Assembly: GCA_018389105.1 (NCBI GenBank)
Contig: JACATO010001453.1
Span: 186,001 to 250,000, forward strand
Direction of reading: 5' to 3'
Source of the DNA: Nautilus pompilius
Taxonomy: Eukaryota; Mollusca; Cephalopoda; Nautilida; Nautilidae
DNA length: 64,000 nt
Notes under the pieces: model-generated
Seen by the model: only the letters and a program-made list of their open reading frames with translations
The model's database searches: none
Told to the model about the DNA's origin: nothing
Program-made: the position numbers and the translations under genes
In this document: piece by piece, positions 1 through 11,910 of the stretch
Layout of the letters: every line of letters starts with the position of its first letter
How positions within the stretch are numbered: position 1 is the stretch's first letter

Positions 1-615
1 TTCAAGAACAGTAAGATACACATTAGCATAAACTGTTTTTAATGGATGTGTAGCTGCCTGAAAATCTTTGCTGAGGAGAGATGATCAAATGGGAAGCAGA
101 AATGAAGCATCCAGATAACCAAACTTGGAAAGTGCTCTTTACAGATAAATCCAAGTTTCAACTACTTGGTGATAATCAATGCAGCTTGAAGGTGGACTTA
201 ACAGCGGTATAACAGTCAATAAGCATACAATAGCTACAGCGAATCATGATGATGGATCAATCAATACACACGTGGAGCTGCTTTGAGCTGCTTATCAACC
301 AAAGGTGCTTGAAATGTGCATAAAATCAAAGGCATACTGACTGCTGACAGGTACAGGCAGGTTTTCATCCATCATATCATTTCCTCAGCAAGACATCTCA
401 TTGGGCAGGGAATTCATTTTGCCTTGGCCTACAGAGTCCTGATATGAACATCAATGAAATCATATTGGATCGTACGGCTACTGAGAAAAGTCAAACAGCA
501 GCCATACACCTTGGATGAATTGTGGAAAGAGCTACAGGATATTTGGAACAACATACCAGAGTCATAATTGATAACATGCATGTGAATATGAAAGCAAGGT
601 TTTATGCTCTATATG
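1..615 (+). mobile_element. Tc1/mariner transposase remnant
   Basis: Conceptual translation of the plus strand gives, across frameshifts and stops, the landmarks of a Tc1-type DDE transposase. A 'W..VLFTDKSKFQLLGD' segment (about 120-175) contains the second-Asp region. 'LTADRYRQ' lies near 340-360. A 'WPTESPDMN.NEI' block near 427-460 matches the family's WPxQSPDLNPIE motif. A 'LDELWKELQDIWNNIP' tail lies near 510-560. The element runs off the left edge of the window and is clearly dead. It lies in the long PSKH1 intron. Identification rests on family motifs, not on a database search. Confidence 0.8.
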
Positions 616-2129
616 AGGCAAAGGGCTCACATACCAAATACTAATGCAGTGTACAGCATATTCATTTTGTCTTTGTATATTTTGTGTAATAATGCAGTTA
701 GTATGTATTATATACATCTCTCGGTTGCAATTCATCATTATTTGTGCGTATCCTGTGTGCGCTTCCCTAATTATTTTTGGTTGTTTATATATATATATCT
801 TCAAATTCAGTTCTTTTGGCTTTCATGCCAGAAGCCATGGACAGCAAACTCTGTGAATAGAATATTTGGCTCAACCATTTTTGCTGCTGCTATTTTCTAG
901 TGAATTATCCAGATGTCAGAACCTGGTGATTTCTGATTGTTTTATAAGCACCAGCAGGATTAGTCTAAAGTTTCCTGCTAGTTGATTAAGAGTGGGAGAG
1001 AGGGGGACTCTTTCCCCATCACCCATTTATTCTCCCTTCTGATAAGTTCAAGGTCACATTCTAAAACTTTCTCCAGTTCTTTGGTTAACCCTCTGCACCC
1101 CAAATCCTTTGATCAGTGTCGTCAGTGCCCCAGAATAAATTCTGAAAATGTTTGTAATAATATATTGGTTGTACAAGAAAAAAAATCTTCTCAAAAACTA
1201 ATCTATCAAATATATGTGTACACATGACAATGTTCAACATGCAAGTTCCCCAGTGTTAATATATTTCAGTAAGAGAAATAATGGTAAATGATCTGACCAC
1301 TTGAACATCAATGCCATTATACCAGTAACAACATGGGATAGAGATTAACGATTTCGTGAAATGTATAGTTTTCAAAATAACTTTACTGCATCTTTTTCTC
1401 CCTTAAGATTCAGTTTAAGTTAATTAGAGAGCTTGTTTTTATCAAGGATAATATAGAGATTCCTCTTCTCTGGTACTGAAATTAATCATAATGTTCCAGT
1501 GGGTAAATCATTTTGTCTATTACGCAAACCGATAGAGTCCACACCAGCCACACACAGAGCCATAGCACGAATGTTATTACCTAAATCTACTGTTCAAGAT
1601 GCCGTGTAATAATCACAATACTTTCCCTGCCTACAGAAAGAAAAAGGATTTTGGTATCAAAATTTGACTACTTTTTGCTTTGTTTTTCATATTCGAGTTA
1701 GTGGGATAAGTTTGAAAAGAATTATGCAAATCAAGTGAAAGAGCAGTCAGTGTGTGTGTGTGTGTGTGAGATTACGGAGATGAGTCAGATACAGTCTATA
1801 CACTTGACCTGTTCTGCTTTATCCCTCATAACACAAAAAGTGTAAAATGAGAGAAAGAAAAACATGCTGTTGCCAGAAAGATGGAATGGGTAAGGGGTCA
1901 TAAGGAAAAAAAACCCCGTGTACATGATTAATACATGAAGCTCAACTTTAACATTTATGATGTATTATCACTATTTACTTCAGATTACAGTTTATATTGT
2001 AGTCTCCACTAAGTAACCTTTTGCTTTATCTTGATTGTTTGGTTGAGCAGTGGCTAAACCAAGAGGATGGTTTGTTTAATAGAGGTTTCTGGTTAACTCC
2101 CTGTGCAGCATAAATACACACCTAAACAA
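616..2129. other. Intronic stretch, nothing recognised except (TG)9
   Basis: AT-rich sequence with no coding potential on either strand. A (TG)9 microsatellite lies at 1751-1768. The short open frames between 600 and 1230 are low-complexity or antisense by-products of the transposon and have no protein signature. Confidence 0.6.
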
Positions 2130-2290
2130 CCCTTTCTCATCAGCCCAGTTGGTATATCATTTCAACAGTGTGACTCAGCCACCTTGGTGACTATCACATA
2201 ACAAACAAAGTCCCAGGTTTCATGCTAGACCAACCAGGCACCCTCACTAGATTATGAACCTTGTTGTGTAGCCCTTCCTGAGATGGATGG
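2130..2290 (+). repeat. tRNA-derived SINE-like element
   Basis: The segment near 2141-2156 reads like a pol III A box (CAGCCCAGTTGGTAT). About 70 bases further, near 2213-2226, a B-box-like stretch (CAGGTTTCATGCT) follows. This spacing is that of a tRNA-derived SINE head. A true tRNA is unlikely because the cloverleaf stems do not pair well by eye. The right limit is uncertain. Confidence 0.45.
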
Positions 2291-3963
2291 TATCGCAGAT
2301 GATACCAGAAGTTGTCGTTCACTTCTCTCCTGCACTCAGCCTACCTACTTATCTCTTGACCCCCAGACGCATAAAAGCAGGCCAGCTTAACCCAGATATC
2401 AAATCCCTGGTAAGCCTAAACTAAGTAAATACACAAATCCATGTGGTGCCAATAAATAAAGACTATCTCTGTTTAATTGTGTGGTAATCCAATATTCAGT
2501 GTTGGCTCTTTTGCATCTGAGTCTGCAGACAGCAGAAAAATAACAACTTATACATATATATATATGGTATACCAGTTTATGTTTTTCATAGCCAACCATG
2601 CAGCAAGCTCCTGACTATGCAGGCACCCTTAGCAACAGATAAACCAATCAAGGGATTTAGGGATCAAATTTTTAAAAAAAAATTGTATGCATTTTCCCCT
2701 CTTAGGACTCAAAAATGAAGAAAACTGAGGTTTAAGTAGAGGCACGCAGTGACAATACGGCTCGAACAATATCTGTTGTGTGCAGTTAGGGGCTTCAACA
2801 ATCACACAAGGGATCCTTAAATATGTTTGAGTCTTTATTAAGGAGACTGCAGCCAGGCCTTTAAAAAAAAAAAGAAGTTGTTATCAACACGACAACCTCG
2901 GTAGAAAAGTGTCCAGATAACTGTTTAAGGGAATCATTATTCTAGGGGCAGATTCTCCGTAGGAGTTCGAACAAATTTTCTAACACCACGTACTTTTTAA
3001 TTTAAAGAAAAGAAAAGAAAAAAAACAACTAGTTTCTAAGAAGTGGGAAAAGAATCAGTGCACAGAAGCATACAATGGCAGTATATATTTACTTCAGCAT
3101 CATTATCCTTCCTCTATCATAGCACATATCACACTGTGTGTCCAGTAATAAAAATGTAGCATAAAACCATTTTACTGAGTCCAAATCAGCCCACAATAGG
3201 ACAAATACACTGAGAAACCACTTTTCTTTAATTGAGTACATTTATTATAAATGTTACATTTCTAACTACAAAATTTTGTGTTATCGTCTAGATACTGTGT
3301 TTTCTTCTTTCACACCAGTAATTCTAAACACAGCCCCGCCAACAGCTTCTCTCTACGTTTCTTGATGTTATGATTAACAGTAATTTCCCAATGACCTTTT
3401 GAATTAACCATCTGATGCTGAGTCTGGCAAACAATTTAATTTCTCCATAAAGTGGAAAATGCACCAAGGAGCCAACGCACTATGGCATGAATCCCCTTAA
3501 CATTAATCGTTTTCTTTCTTTTAAAACCTTAATTCATGGTAGTGCAGACTGCATAGAATCTGATGCTGAAAATATGACTTCAGAGAGTGCAGCAGCATTC
3601 TTACCCTTCCACTAGAAACATTCAACGGAAGCCCAGCCGGATACAATTATGGTGATTCTATTCCAGCCAATTTCATCTGAACAACATCCTCAGGACCACC
3701 ACCTCAAACCAAAAGGCAAAATTTCATCTCTCAAATCTTTTTTCTTTTTTTTAAAAAAAAAACTGTAATAATTTGATCTAAGGAATACTTCCATCTATAT
3801 CTTGTTCTGTTTGACCATAAATTATAAAATCTGGCCATCTCCACTAAGTTACAATTTTATAACAACGTCATGCTGTAAGTTCTCTACATAACACACACGT
3901 TTTCCGAGACAAAGGGCACTTAAATTCAAAAAGAAAGTTTCATGGGTTGGAAGTAGAGTGAAG

Positions 3964-3964
<1 letters not shown>

Positions 3965-3996
<32 letters not shown>
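3965..3996. repeat. (AAT)n microsatellite
   Basis: About ten uninterrupted AAT units in intronic sequence. Confidence 0.95.
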
Positions 3997-3997
<1 letters not shown>

Positions 3998-4425
3998 CTG
4001 CACTCCGGGGTTCAGATATAACATTAATACACAGTATAATAACAAAATTATTGGAATAAATTCAACATCCTCCTAAACATATCTAGTCAGGACTCCAACA
4101 TGGTGAGTTTTTAAGTATACATCCAAAAATAACTTGAATAGACATAATTTATGCATAGAATAAATGAGTTAAACTAGGACAAAGGTAGAGGATAGGTTTT
4201 TGAAGATCTCTAGGGGACAATTCAGCCAGATGGATTGCAGACAACTAGACCCCTGCTAGTGGGCTAAGAATATCTATAGACTGCTCTCTCTCCGGCTCAG
4301 CACCTTATGGAAACAGAACCTGCTACCGTCTTTATTTCTTCAGCGCCGCACAATATTAATTTTCTAATCTGCTGCCTACAATCAGAGAATATAAATATCT
4401 CTAAGTACACAGATGAGAGAGCTGA

Positions 4426-4446
4426 GCTGCTGCTGCTGCTGCTGCT
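4426..4446. repeat. (GCT)7 trinucleotide repeat
   Basis: Seven perfect GCT (CAG on the other strand) units in an intron. It is short and there is no sign that it is coding. Confidence 0.95.
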
Positions 4447-4547
4447 AGCCAACTTACATCAACACAGATAATTCTGATTTTCTACCCTCTACTAGTGTGT
4501 TTCAGCAGTTACAAAAACATTTATTGAATACCTATGAAAATAAGCAG

Positions 4548-4579
4548 CAACAACAACAACAACAACAACAAAAAAAAAA
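4548..4579. repeat. (CAA)n followed by poly-A
   Basis: About eight CAA units run directly into an A tract. Confidence 0.9.
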
Positions 4580-5059
4580 TGAATGAAGATATCTCACCAC
4601 GTCCAAGCGTCTTTGAGAATATGCTAAAGTACAGGGACTAGAAAACACAGGCTGAAGAAATACCCACATCTCTATTAAAACACCACACACGATTATTAAG
4701 GATGGAGTCCATATGTTTTAAGTTACAAAAAGAAGAAAAATCTTTAAAGAAGTCAGAACAGAAATTTCAGCTGCCTGTTAACCTCTGCTGCCACAAAACT
4801 ACCTTATCAATGTGTTTCATGGCTGGAGAGAGAGAGAGAGAGAGTGAGCAGCATGCAATTCTAAACTTTCCCAGTATCTTCCACCCCTCCAGCCATACAG
4901 TCTCTGGGTGACCTAGATTCATGGGTTAAAAACTTCCTCCAATGATTAGACATTTTCCTTTTTTTCCTTCTTTTTGTTAAAGCCTCACTACAGGAAATCT
5001 TCCCTTGCTCCTTCCTAGTCAGCCAACCAACTATCAGAGCCTCTGTGTGTGTCTGTGAT

Positions 5060-5060
<1 letters not shown>

Positions 5061-5090
<30 letters not shown>

Positions 5091-5127
5091 TGGAGAGAGA
5101 TGGAGAGAGAGAGAGAGGGGTAGTGAC
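5061..5127. repeat. (GA)n purine tract
   Basis: An interrupted GA/GGA dinucleotide repeat of about 65 bases. Confidence 0.95.
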
Positions 5128-6079
5128 AGAGAAAGACAGAAAGATGCTGGTGGGAAACTTACCAGAAAAAAGAAGAAAAGGTCAAGCTAAGCCATGCTAA
5201 TATTATAGGAAAACCTGCGAAGTTGCACTTTACAGCAACTGAAATGCTGTTATCGCTAGAAAGCCAAACAGAAAGATAAGAATCAAAGCCAAGCACCAAG
5301 CGGCCATTAACTATAAGATTAAAAGCTGTGTTGTGACATCAAGTCTTCTCAGAATAATGGCTGTGTAGAACAGCCTGATGATATTTCACAGTTTTGTTTA
5401 GCTGTAACAGATGTGGGGCTTCCCTTCTACTTTCAATCAGTTAACTAGGCAAGCATTAAAAAGGGGAAAGAAAAAAAAAAACAACTCATTTTGTGCCTAG
5501 TTACACTGTAGCTGTACTAGTTATTAGAAGCAGCTTCTTCTCTAACTACATACACGCACGAGGCGCCCTCCCTCCTATCTTTCCAGAGTCCAAAATGGCC
5601 AAACGTTGTTGTGAATAAACAACCTGTTGTAATTTCCTAACTGACAAATTGTTCCACAAGAATGAAAAAATTTTCCTTTATTGTTGGAATGCAAACAATT
5701 TCACACAGTCTATTGTCCCTGAAGCTTTTTTTAAATGTAGACCCTAAATGCAAGAGAGAGTAGATGGTTGGCTCGTCCATCTCGCAGCCTGTGTTTGAGT
5801 GACGTCAACACACACTGCACCTGACTAACTCTCTACTTTCTGAGAATAACACACCATCAATAGCTTTCCCATTCTTAATTAAATACAAATGTGTTTTCTG
5901 GCATTTAAAAATGTTCTACTTGAGAAAGGGAAGAAAAGTGGAAGAGTCCAAGCATCATTACATTTTTAAAATCCAGCGTTATGAACTGCCGCAAGATCTG
6001 GGGAGCTTAAAAACAAATATGGATGGATTCTACTTGGCTGAAAATGCATTATAGTGTGTCACCGTGCTAATGATGCTGA

Positions 6080-6101
6080 ACAACAACAACAACAACAACA
6101 A
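6080..6101. repeat. (CAA)n microsatellite
   Basis: Seven CAA units in the PSKH1 intron. Confidence 0.95.
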
Positions 6102-6856
6102 ATTTACTTCCAGTCCTGCTCCCACACATACATTTAAAGACTGATCCAGGGAGTTTGAAACTTTTGAGCCAACTTTTTAGAAAATCCCCACCAGTCTACT
6201 CAACAGCCCCTATGAAGGCAGTAAGGGGAGGGCACTCATTATTAAGCTATCCAGCAGTAAGTGATGAGGTGACAACCCCAGGTCTTTCACTGTTGGTTCA
6301 ATTCCTCTCCTGGGGATTGCCAACTCCCATTACAGATAAACACATCCTCCAGACCCTGCTTAGTTATTCTCTCCCTATATCTCAGCTTGGCAGCCTGAGA
6401 CACTGTTGGTTAATTTTAAAACAGTCTGATTTATATCCTGTAACACCTTTATGCAGTCAGCCTGCTATGCCTCTCCAATTCACAGTCCAACATGTTACCT
6501 AGCTGACCGAGGGGATCCGGCAGCCCCAGTGTGCGCACACATTAAAAGCATGTGTATGTATATTCTTAACTTTTAAAAAACTAATAATATAATTTATTAC
6601 AGCGGAAATAAAATAAATAAATAAAGTAAAAAAACAAAACAAAAACACGACAAAGATTTTGACTATTTTTTTTCCAAATATTCTGCCACTTCTGTTATGG
6701 AATAGGTTTACTGTATAGAACCACTGTTAACTTTCAATAGTAGTGGTTATTTTAACAATATAAAGTTTAAAACAATCCGCCTCCCAACCCTTGCTCATAA
6801 TGTTAACTAGAGCTGCTGACAAATGTAAATCGGGAGACCTCAATATTAAATGCTTG

Positions 6857-7460
6857 CCATACATACTCAGGTATAGGTCGACTTCGTGGATGAGTTGAGG
6901 CTAAATTATCAAAGAAAACTGTGGAATATTGCTTGTCTCATCTATAAGTCAAATACTTTTGGGCCATTTGCTGAAATATCTATTATTTTCAAAATATATT
7001 TATTGATTAAAACTGAACGTATTTATTCCATACAATAGTAGAAAAATTACATCTGCCTTTTTAACCAAAAGCTCTCTCTTGTGAATTTTGTGGCCACCTG
7101 ACGGTTGATAATGACACTAAAAATGTCTACTATTTAATATTTAAACTTCTATCTTAAATTAGAAAAAGTATACAAAATAATCTCATATTCAGGTACCAGC
7201 AGTTATATATTATGTATGTCACCGTATAATAAATACAGTTTGAGACATACTACCAATAAATAATTTTTTTAAAAATGTCAAAATCAAATTATTCTGACAT
7301 CAATCTTCTATTATCACTCATTCACTCTAACTTGCCTGGGTCACAGCAAAGTGTCTAGGAAGCTGGGGATTATTTGACCCTCTCTCTCAGATAAAACAGG
7401 GCAAGATATTTAAACTATTTTGGGGGAAAATTCCTTCGAGTTATATGCAGGTATATATGG
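6857..7460. mobile_element. Probable pogo/Tigger-like MITE
   Basis: The left end (CCATACATACTCAGGTATA, then GGTCGACTTCG) and the reverse complement of the right end (ACCATATATACCTGCATATA, then ACTCGAAGG) form imperfect terminal inverted repeats of about 28 bases. The 'GTATA.GTCGACTT' style of end is typical of pogo/Tigger-type elements. The interior of about 550 bp is AT-rich and non-coding, as expected of a non-autonomous element. Limits are good to about 5 bases. Confidence 0.55.
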
Positions 7461-10400
7461 TAATCAGTCTTAATAGGCAGAGTTCATGACACGATTTGAT
7501 TCATTTCAAACTAAATTAGCTGTGATCAATCATCAGAAAGATTTTCCGCATGTTGAATGTAAATACTCTTCAGAACAGTTCAATAACTGGCTCAGAACCA
7601 TAACGGATACACCATGGAAACCAGACTCAACAAGTGGCTGTGCATGGCAAAAGATCAGTCAAAATTCCGCAAACTTGCCTGTTTCCATTCTTCCACCTGA
7701 CAGAATTCCACCTATCACTTTGTCCAAATAACCAGCCTGTGTTTTCTGACCTGTTCTTGGCAAATCAGTGGTGTTTGCCTTTGTCAAGTCTACCCATAGG
7801 TGAAACGTGAACCCCCTATCCTCAAGTCCAGGCTCTCCTCCCACTGTTAATGTGATGTGACAGCTGGGGTAGAGATGAAAACGGTATGAAGACAAAAAAA
7901 GAAGCCTGGTATTTCTTTCCACAGGATTTGGATCAACAAGATTTAGATGCTTCATCTCAAATTTAATCTACATGGTAATTACCATATTTCTCCCAAAAAT
8001 TATCTTGAGGGTATTCTTTTAAAAAAAACAGCTAAATTATGATGAACTAGCCCTTTAATTTCCAAAATAAATAAATAATCAGACAACATAATTCTACAGT
8101 TTGACTACACAACAGACTTAGGTCTAATTGCAACAAATCTTTTTCTCAAATATATATATATATTCTAAGTGAAAAAACAATAAATCTCACTAATTTTATT
8201 CAAAATATAAATCAAGACTAAAAAAAAAAATTTTATTTTTTTAAAATTCCTCCAGAAAACTAACATTGATGTACTGGAAAAGAAGTCCAGTCCTCTGATA
8301 ATGGGGATGGAAAGATGGACAAATGTAGGTTTGTTACTATTAACATAATGGAAAATACCCAAACCAACTCTAGAATCACAACTGCTCAGGATTTCAAATG
8401 ACAAATTTTACAATCAGATTCACACTAAATTTTACACGTTGCCCATCAAAACTTCTGTCTGTACTCACATAATGTTGAGATTTTTTGAACTGGTGAAAGG
8501 TTCATCTTAATCCCTGAAGGATTTATAAACCCAAATGGTAAAAGATGATCAAGCCTTTTTTTATTTTACAAAAAACAGGCTAACAGAATCTTCAATGCAT
8601 CTTCACCCAAGTAACAATTTTAAAAAGAAAAAATGAGGAGGAGAAAAATCCATACATTTTCCACTTTAAATCAAAAGTAGTCATTTTTAAAATTCTACTT
8701 TTACTCTTGGCACCCAATCGGTACAGCTGGTACATCGAGAGAGAAGATAACTGCCGAGATCATCACTGATGAAGCTAATGAGCGACCTCTGCCATTATAA
8801 ATGTTTGCTAAAAAAATAGAGAAAATGTTAACTATTTAAAATGGAAAAAGATAGAGAATCTCTAACCCACATTTTACTATATGCACGATCCTCCTCTCAT
8901 CTCAGAAAGAACTGTTTTTTTCCTCTCTGATGCATTACTCTACGTTTATTTCACAATGAAATCCCACGTCAAAGCTACCAAAAAGAACTAGTAAGTAAAT
9001 GTTGTGACAAAAGCACAAACCAATTCCCCCCTTTGGTCAGTCTTGTCTGGCACAGGGAAAGAGATTTCAAGGACTGGTAGTACAATTTTCAAACTATGTA
9101 GAAAGTCACTAGCAATTCTGCTTTAACCCTCTTCAGGCCGAACCAAATGCACCAAAAACACAAAAGGCTGAATCAAATCAGAACTTCTGTCATTTACTAG
9201 CATCATGACAGTTTCAGGTTTAGCAAAATAACTATTTATAAAACTCCATTTCTTGGCTGGGTTCAAACACCGTCCAGAGTATGAATAGGGTTACCACGTG
9301 AAAATTAAACTACCTCTTGTATTTGCATTATCGTTTATTTTATCTTCACAACACCATACACCTGATAAATTACAAAGAGGGGGGTTCTTTAAATATTTAA
9401 TCACAATCCAAGTCCTAAATTAAACTGCCTTAAGATTTAAGTTTATTCACAGCAGACAAAATACACTAAAATACTGCCATTTGACATGAGAAGATACTAG
9501 AAACAATCAATCAAATACAGGGGCCCGAATACCATCACCAAAACAATACTATTCCAGCAGAGTTTCATCTGAACACCCCCAGTACTTATTAGGTGCAATG
9601 CACAAAATGCCCAAAGTTAAAAATAGCATTTGGTTTTACATCAAACTGAATTTTGTATACAAATACATGCAATTGAGGGGTCTTGATCCAGATTTTTAAA
9701 AAGCCTGTGGTTATGCCAAGTGTTTTACAATGTTCTTGGAAATATAATACACTTTTCACCACATAACCAAAATACATTCAGTAGCGACTATGATGTTGGC
9801 CAGCATCTCTAATGGCTTGCCAAGTTATCTGTAGCTGTGGGTCTTTAAGAGCCTTTTGATCAATTTTCGTGTTGTTAATTGTGGAAAAACTCTAACCTAA
9901 CAGTTCACAGGGTTCAAGAGCTTGGGCAACCCGTATATCCAAAAATAAGAATGCCTATGGCAACAACTTAATGTCAGTGCGCACCAAAACAGACCCCAGA
10001 ACCTAAACCCTGATGATGGGAAAAGACCAGTGAAATGCAAGTTTATTAATTAGTTCAGTTACTAACACATCATCAGTAATGTAGTGGAAGGCATTCATAG
10101 GTATACGTTGTGCCTCTCATTTTCAGTAATATGCATACGCCCTCCTGTTTGGGGTGCACACGCACACAAATATAGCCTTTACCACACCGCCAAGCTGCAG
10201 AAAAACCTACAGCAGCAGAGGCATACTTACTGAAAAAAGAAGAGACAATGGCTAGAGAGCAATATGCACAACGGTCACAAGGGAGAAGATCCAGCTTATC
10301 AGTAGGTTCCTGTGCAAACGTGCGCATGCTGGAAGTTGAGAAAGAGGCTGAGCTTTGTATATGAGATCTTACACAGGAAATGAAGGCAGGTTGTCTACAG

Positions 10401-11799
10401 ACAGCGATATTTCCACCAGGTTCAGTAACAGTAATTTCAATAATTGAGAGACAAGCTACCATTCTTTACTACAGTATGGAAAAATAAAAATCCAGGTCAC
10501 CAAAAGCGAGCAATGTCGAAGCTCTGCTCGCCAAGAGAAGTCTAAAATGATAAAGAGCAAAATATTTTTTATTGTACAGTTAAATTATTGTGCCTTTTGA
10601 AAGACAATACTTGGTGTCCGCAGTTCTATAGTTTACATAGTTGTTGGTAAATTTAGCGTGTGTGTTTGGAATTTATTTCTGGACTAGACCAAAGTGTCAA
10701 ATGATCCCAGATGTTTTGGAGACATCTACACATACTGCATATATTTCTTTTCTCTGTCTCAATTAGCAAAGATAGGTAATAAAAGGCAGAAGTTTCGAAA
10801 AGTTCCAGCCCCGTCACACCCAACTGAAGAGGAGATTTAAGAATAGCCAAGCACTTGGACTATTAAGCAATGGCAGGAGAGAGAGAGGTAGAGAAATATC
10901 CTTGGGTTGGCAACTTAATATTCATCAATCCTCGCAGTCCTCCACTTTGATGATGTAGAAGCCAGATCGAGACAAGGTTGCTAAGCTTTCAGAAGACAAT
11001 CGGGTATGCCTTTGAGAACTGTTATAGCGTATGTATTAATTTAATAAGACACTAAAAAAAATAAATAGTGTGCTTAAATTCAATAAAAAGAATGTTAATT
11101 TTTAATCATTCAGGTCAATCTACTAGGGATGCTCAAATAAAGCCAGCCAAAATAGCTTCACCATTAAGGCAATGGGCCAAGTTTCATCTGAACATCCCTA
11201 GCAGATGAAATCTATCGAGATAAAACTACCTCAACATACACATGCCCTTCACCTTTTCTGTTTCCACAGAAACAGTTACTAAGCCAATACGATCTTTAGT
11301 TTATTACAACTACACATCACCGGTTTGTATAAGTGTGCATGTTTTAACCAACCAGATCAGGCTGTCAAGCGTACATTTTATAGACAGTTCCAATTCATTT
11401 AAAAACTGAACACCTTTGTATATTTCAGACATTACATCTAGCATTAACATTTAGAAAAAAAGAAATACCAGCTTTTTTAGGACTTTAGGGAAATCCTAAA
11501 TTTATAAAGGAATTAGTATATATTTTTTAAAAAATTACTTTCAGATGATATTTATTAAAAACTTTTCCCTATTTCAACAGAGGATTTTTAAAAAAATATT
11601 CACTAAACCACTACTTTATGCTCCAAATAAAGTAAAAGCTGATTGTCTTTTATAATGGAAGATAATAATACAGATTTTTCTTTACGTTGATCTTTGTAAA
11701 ATATTTAATAAGAGTCTGTACAGACGTTTGGTAGAGAGACAAATATTTTCCCTTAGCTGGTAATCTTTTACCGATATGAAAATTATTTCTGTAATAGAG
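7461..11799. other. Intronic stretch, no gene recognised
   Basis: AT-rich sequence without conserved exons. Open frames here, such as 10073-10462 on the minus strand (129 codons), have no recognisable domain and no matching splice context. They do not resemble the missing C-terminal part of PSKH1. Confidence 0.55.
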
Positions 11800-11910
11800 G
11801 TTATAAAGGGCAATGATTTTCCGCAAGTCACCAATGGGGTGCTCCAAGGTTCCATTCTTGGGCCTAAGCCTTTTTACCTATACTGATGATAGCAACAATG
11901 CTCCAGCAAT
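11800..11910 (+). mobile_element. LINE reverse-transcriptase fragment
   Basis: Plus-strand translation near 11,830-11,905 gives 'VTNGVLQGSILGP', matching the non-LTR reverse-transcriptase signature SGVPQGSxLGPLLF. A frame-shifted 'TDDSNN' follows just after, where RTs have their YxDD region. The rest of the element is not recognisable. This is a short dead scrap of a LINE of the CR1/L2/Rex general type. Confidence 0.65.

Larger units (their letters stand above)
2291..6856. other. Intronic stretch rich in microsatellites
   Basis: No exon is recognisable. It contains an AATAAA hexamer on the minus strand (plus-strand TTTATT near 2835) next to a poly-A/T run near 2862, which may be a retroposon tail or a cryptic polyadenylation site. 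There is a CRE palindrome TGACGTCA at 5800-5807. Simple repeats: (AAT) at 3965-3996, (GCT)7 at 4426-4446, (CAA) at 4548-4571 and 6080-6101, and a GA-rich block at 5061-5127. A B-box-like stretch near 6290-6310 hints at another degenerate SINE. Confidence 0.55.

Noticed and set aside
10073..10462. 129-codon minus-strand frame, possibly the PSKH1 last exon
   Set aside because: Contains none of the PSKH1 C-terminal kinase motifs or its Arg/Ser tail, and no other domain.
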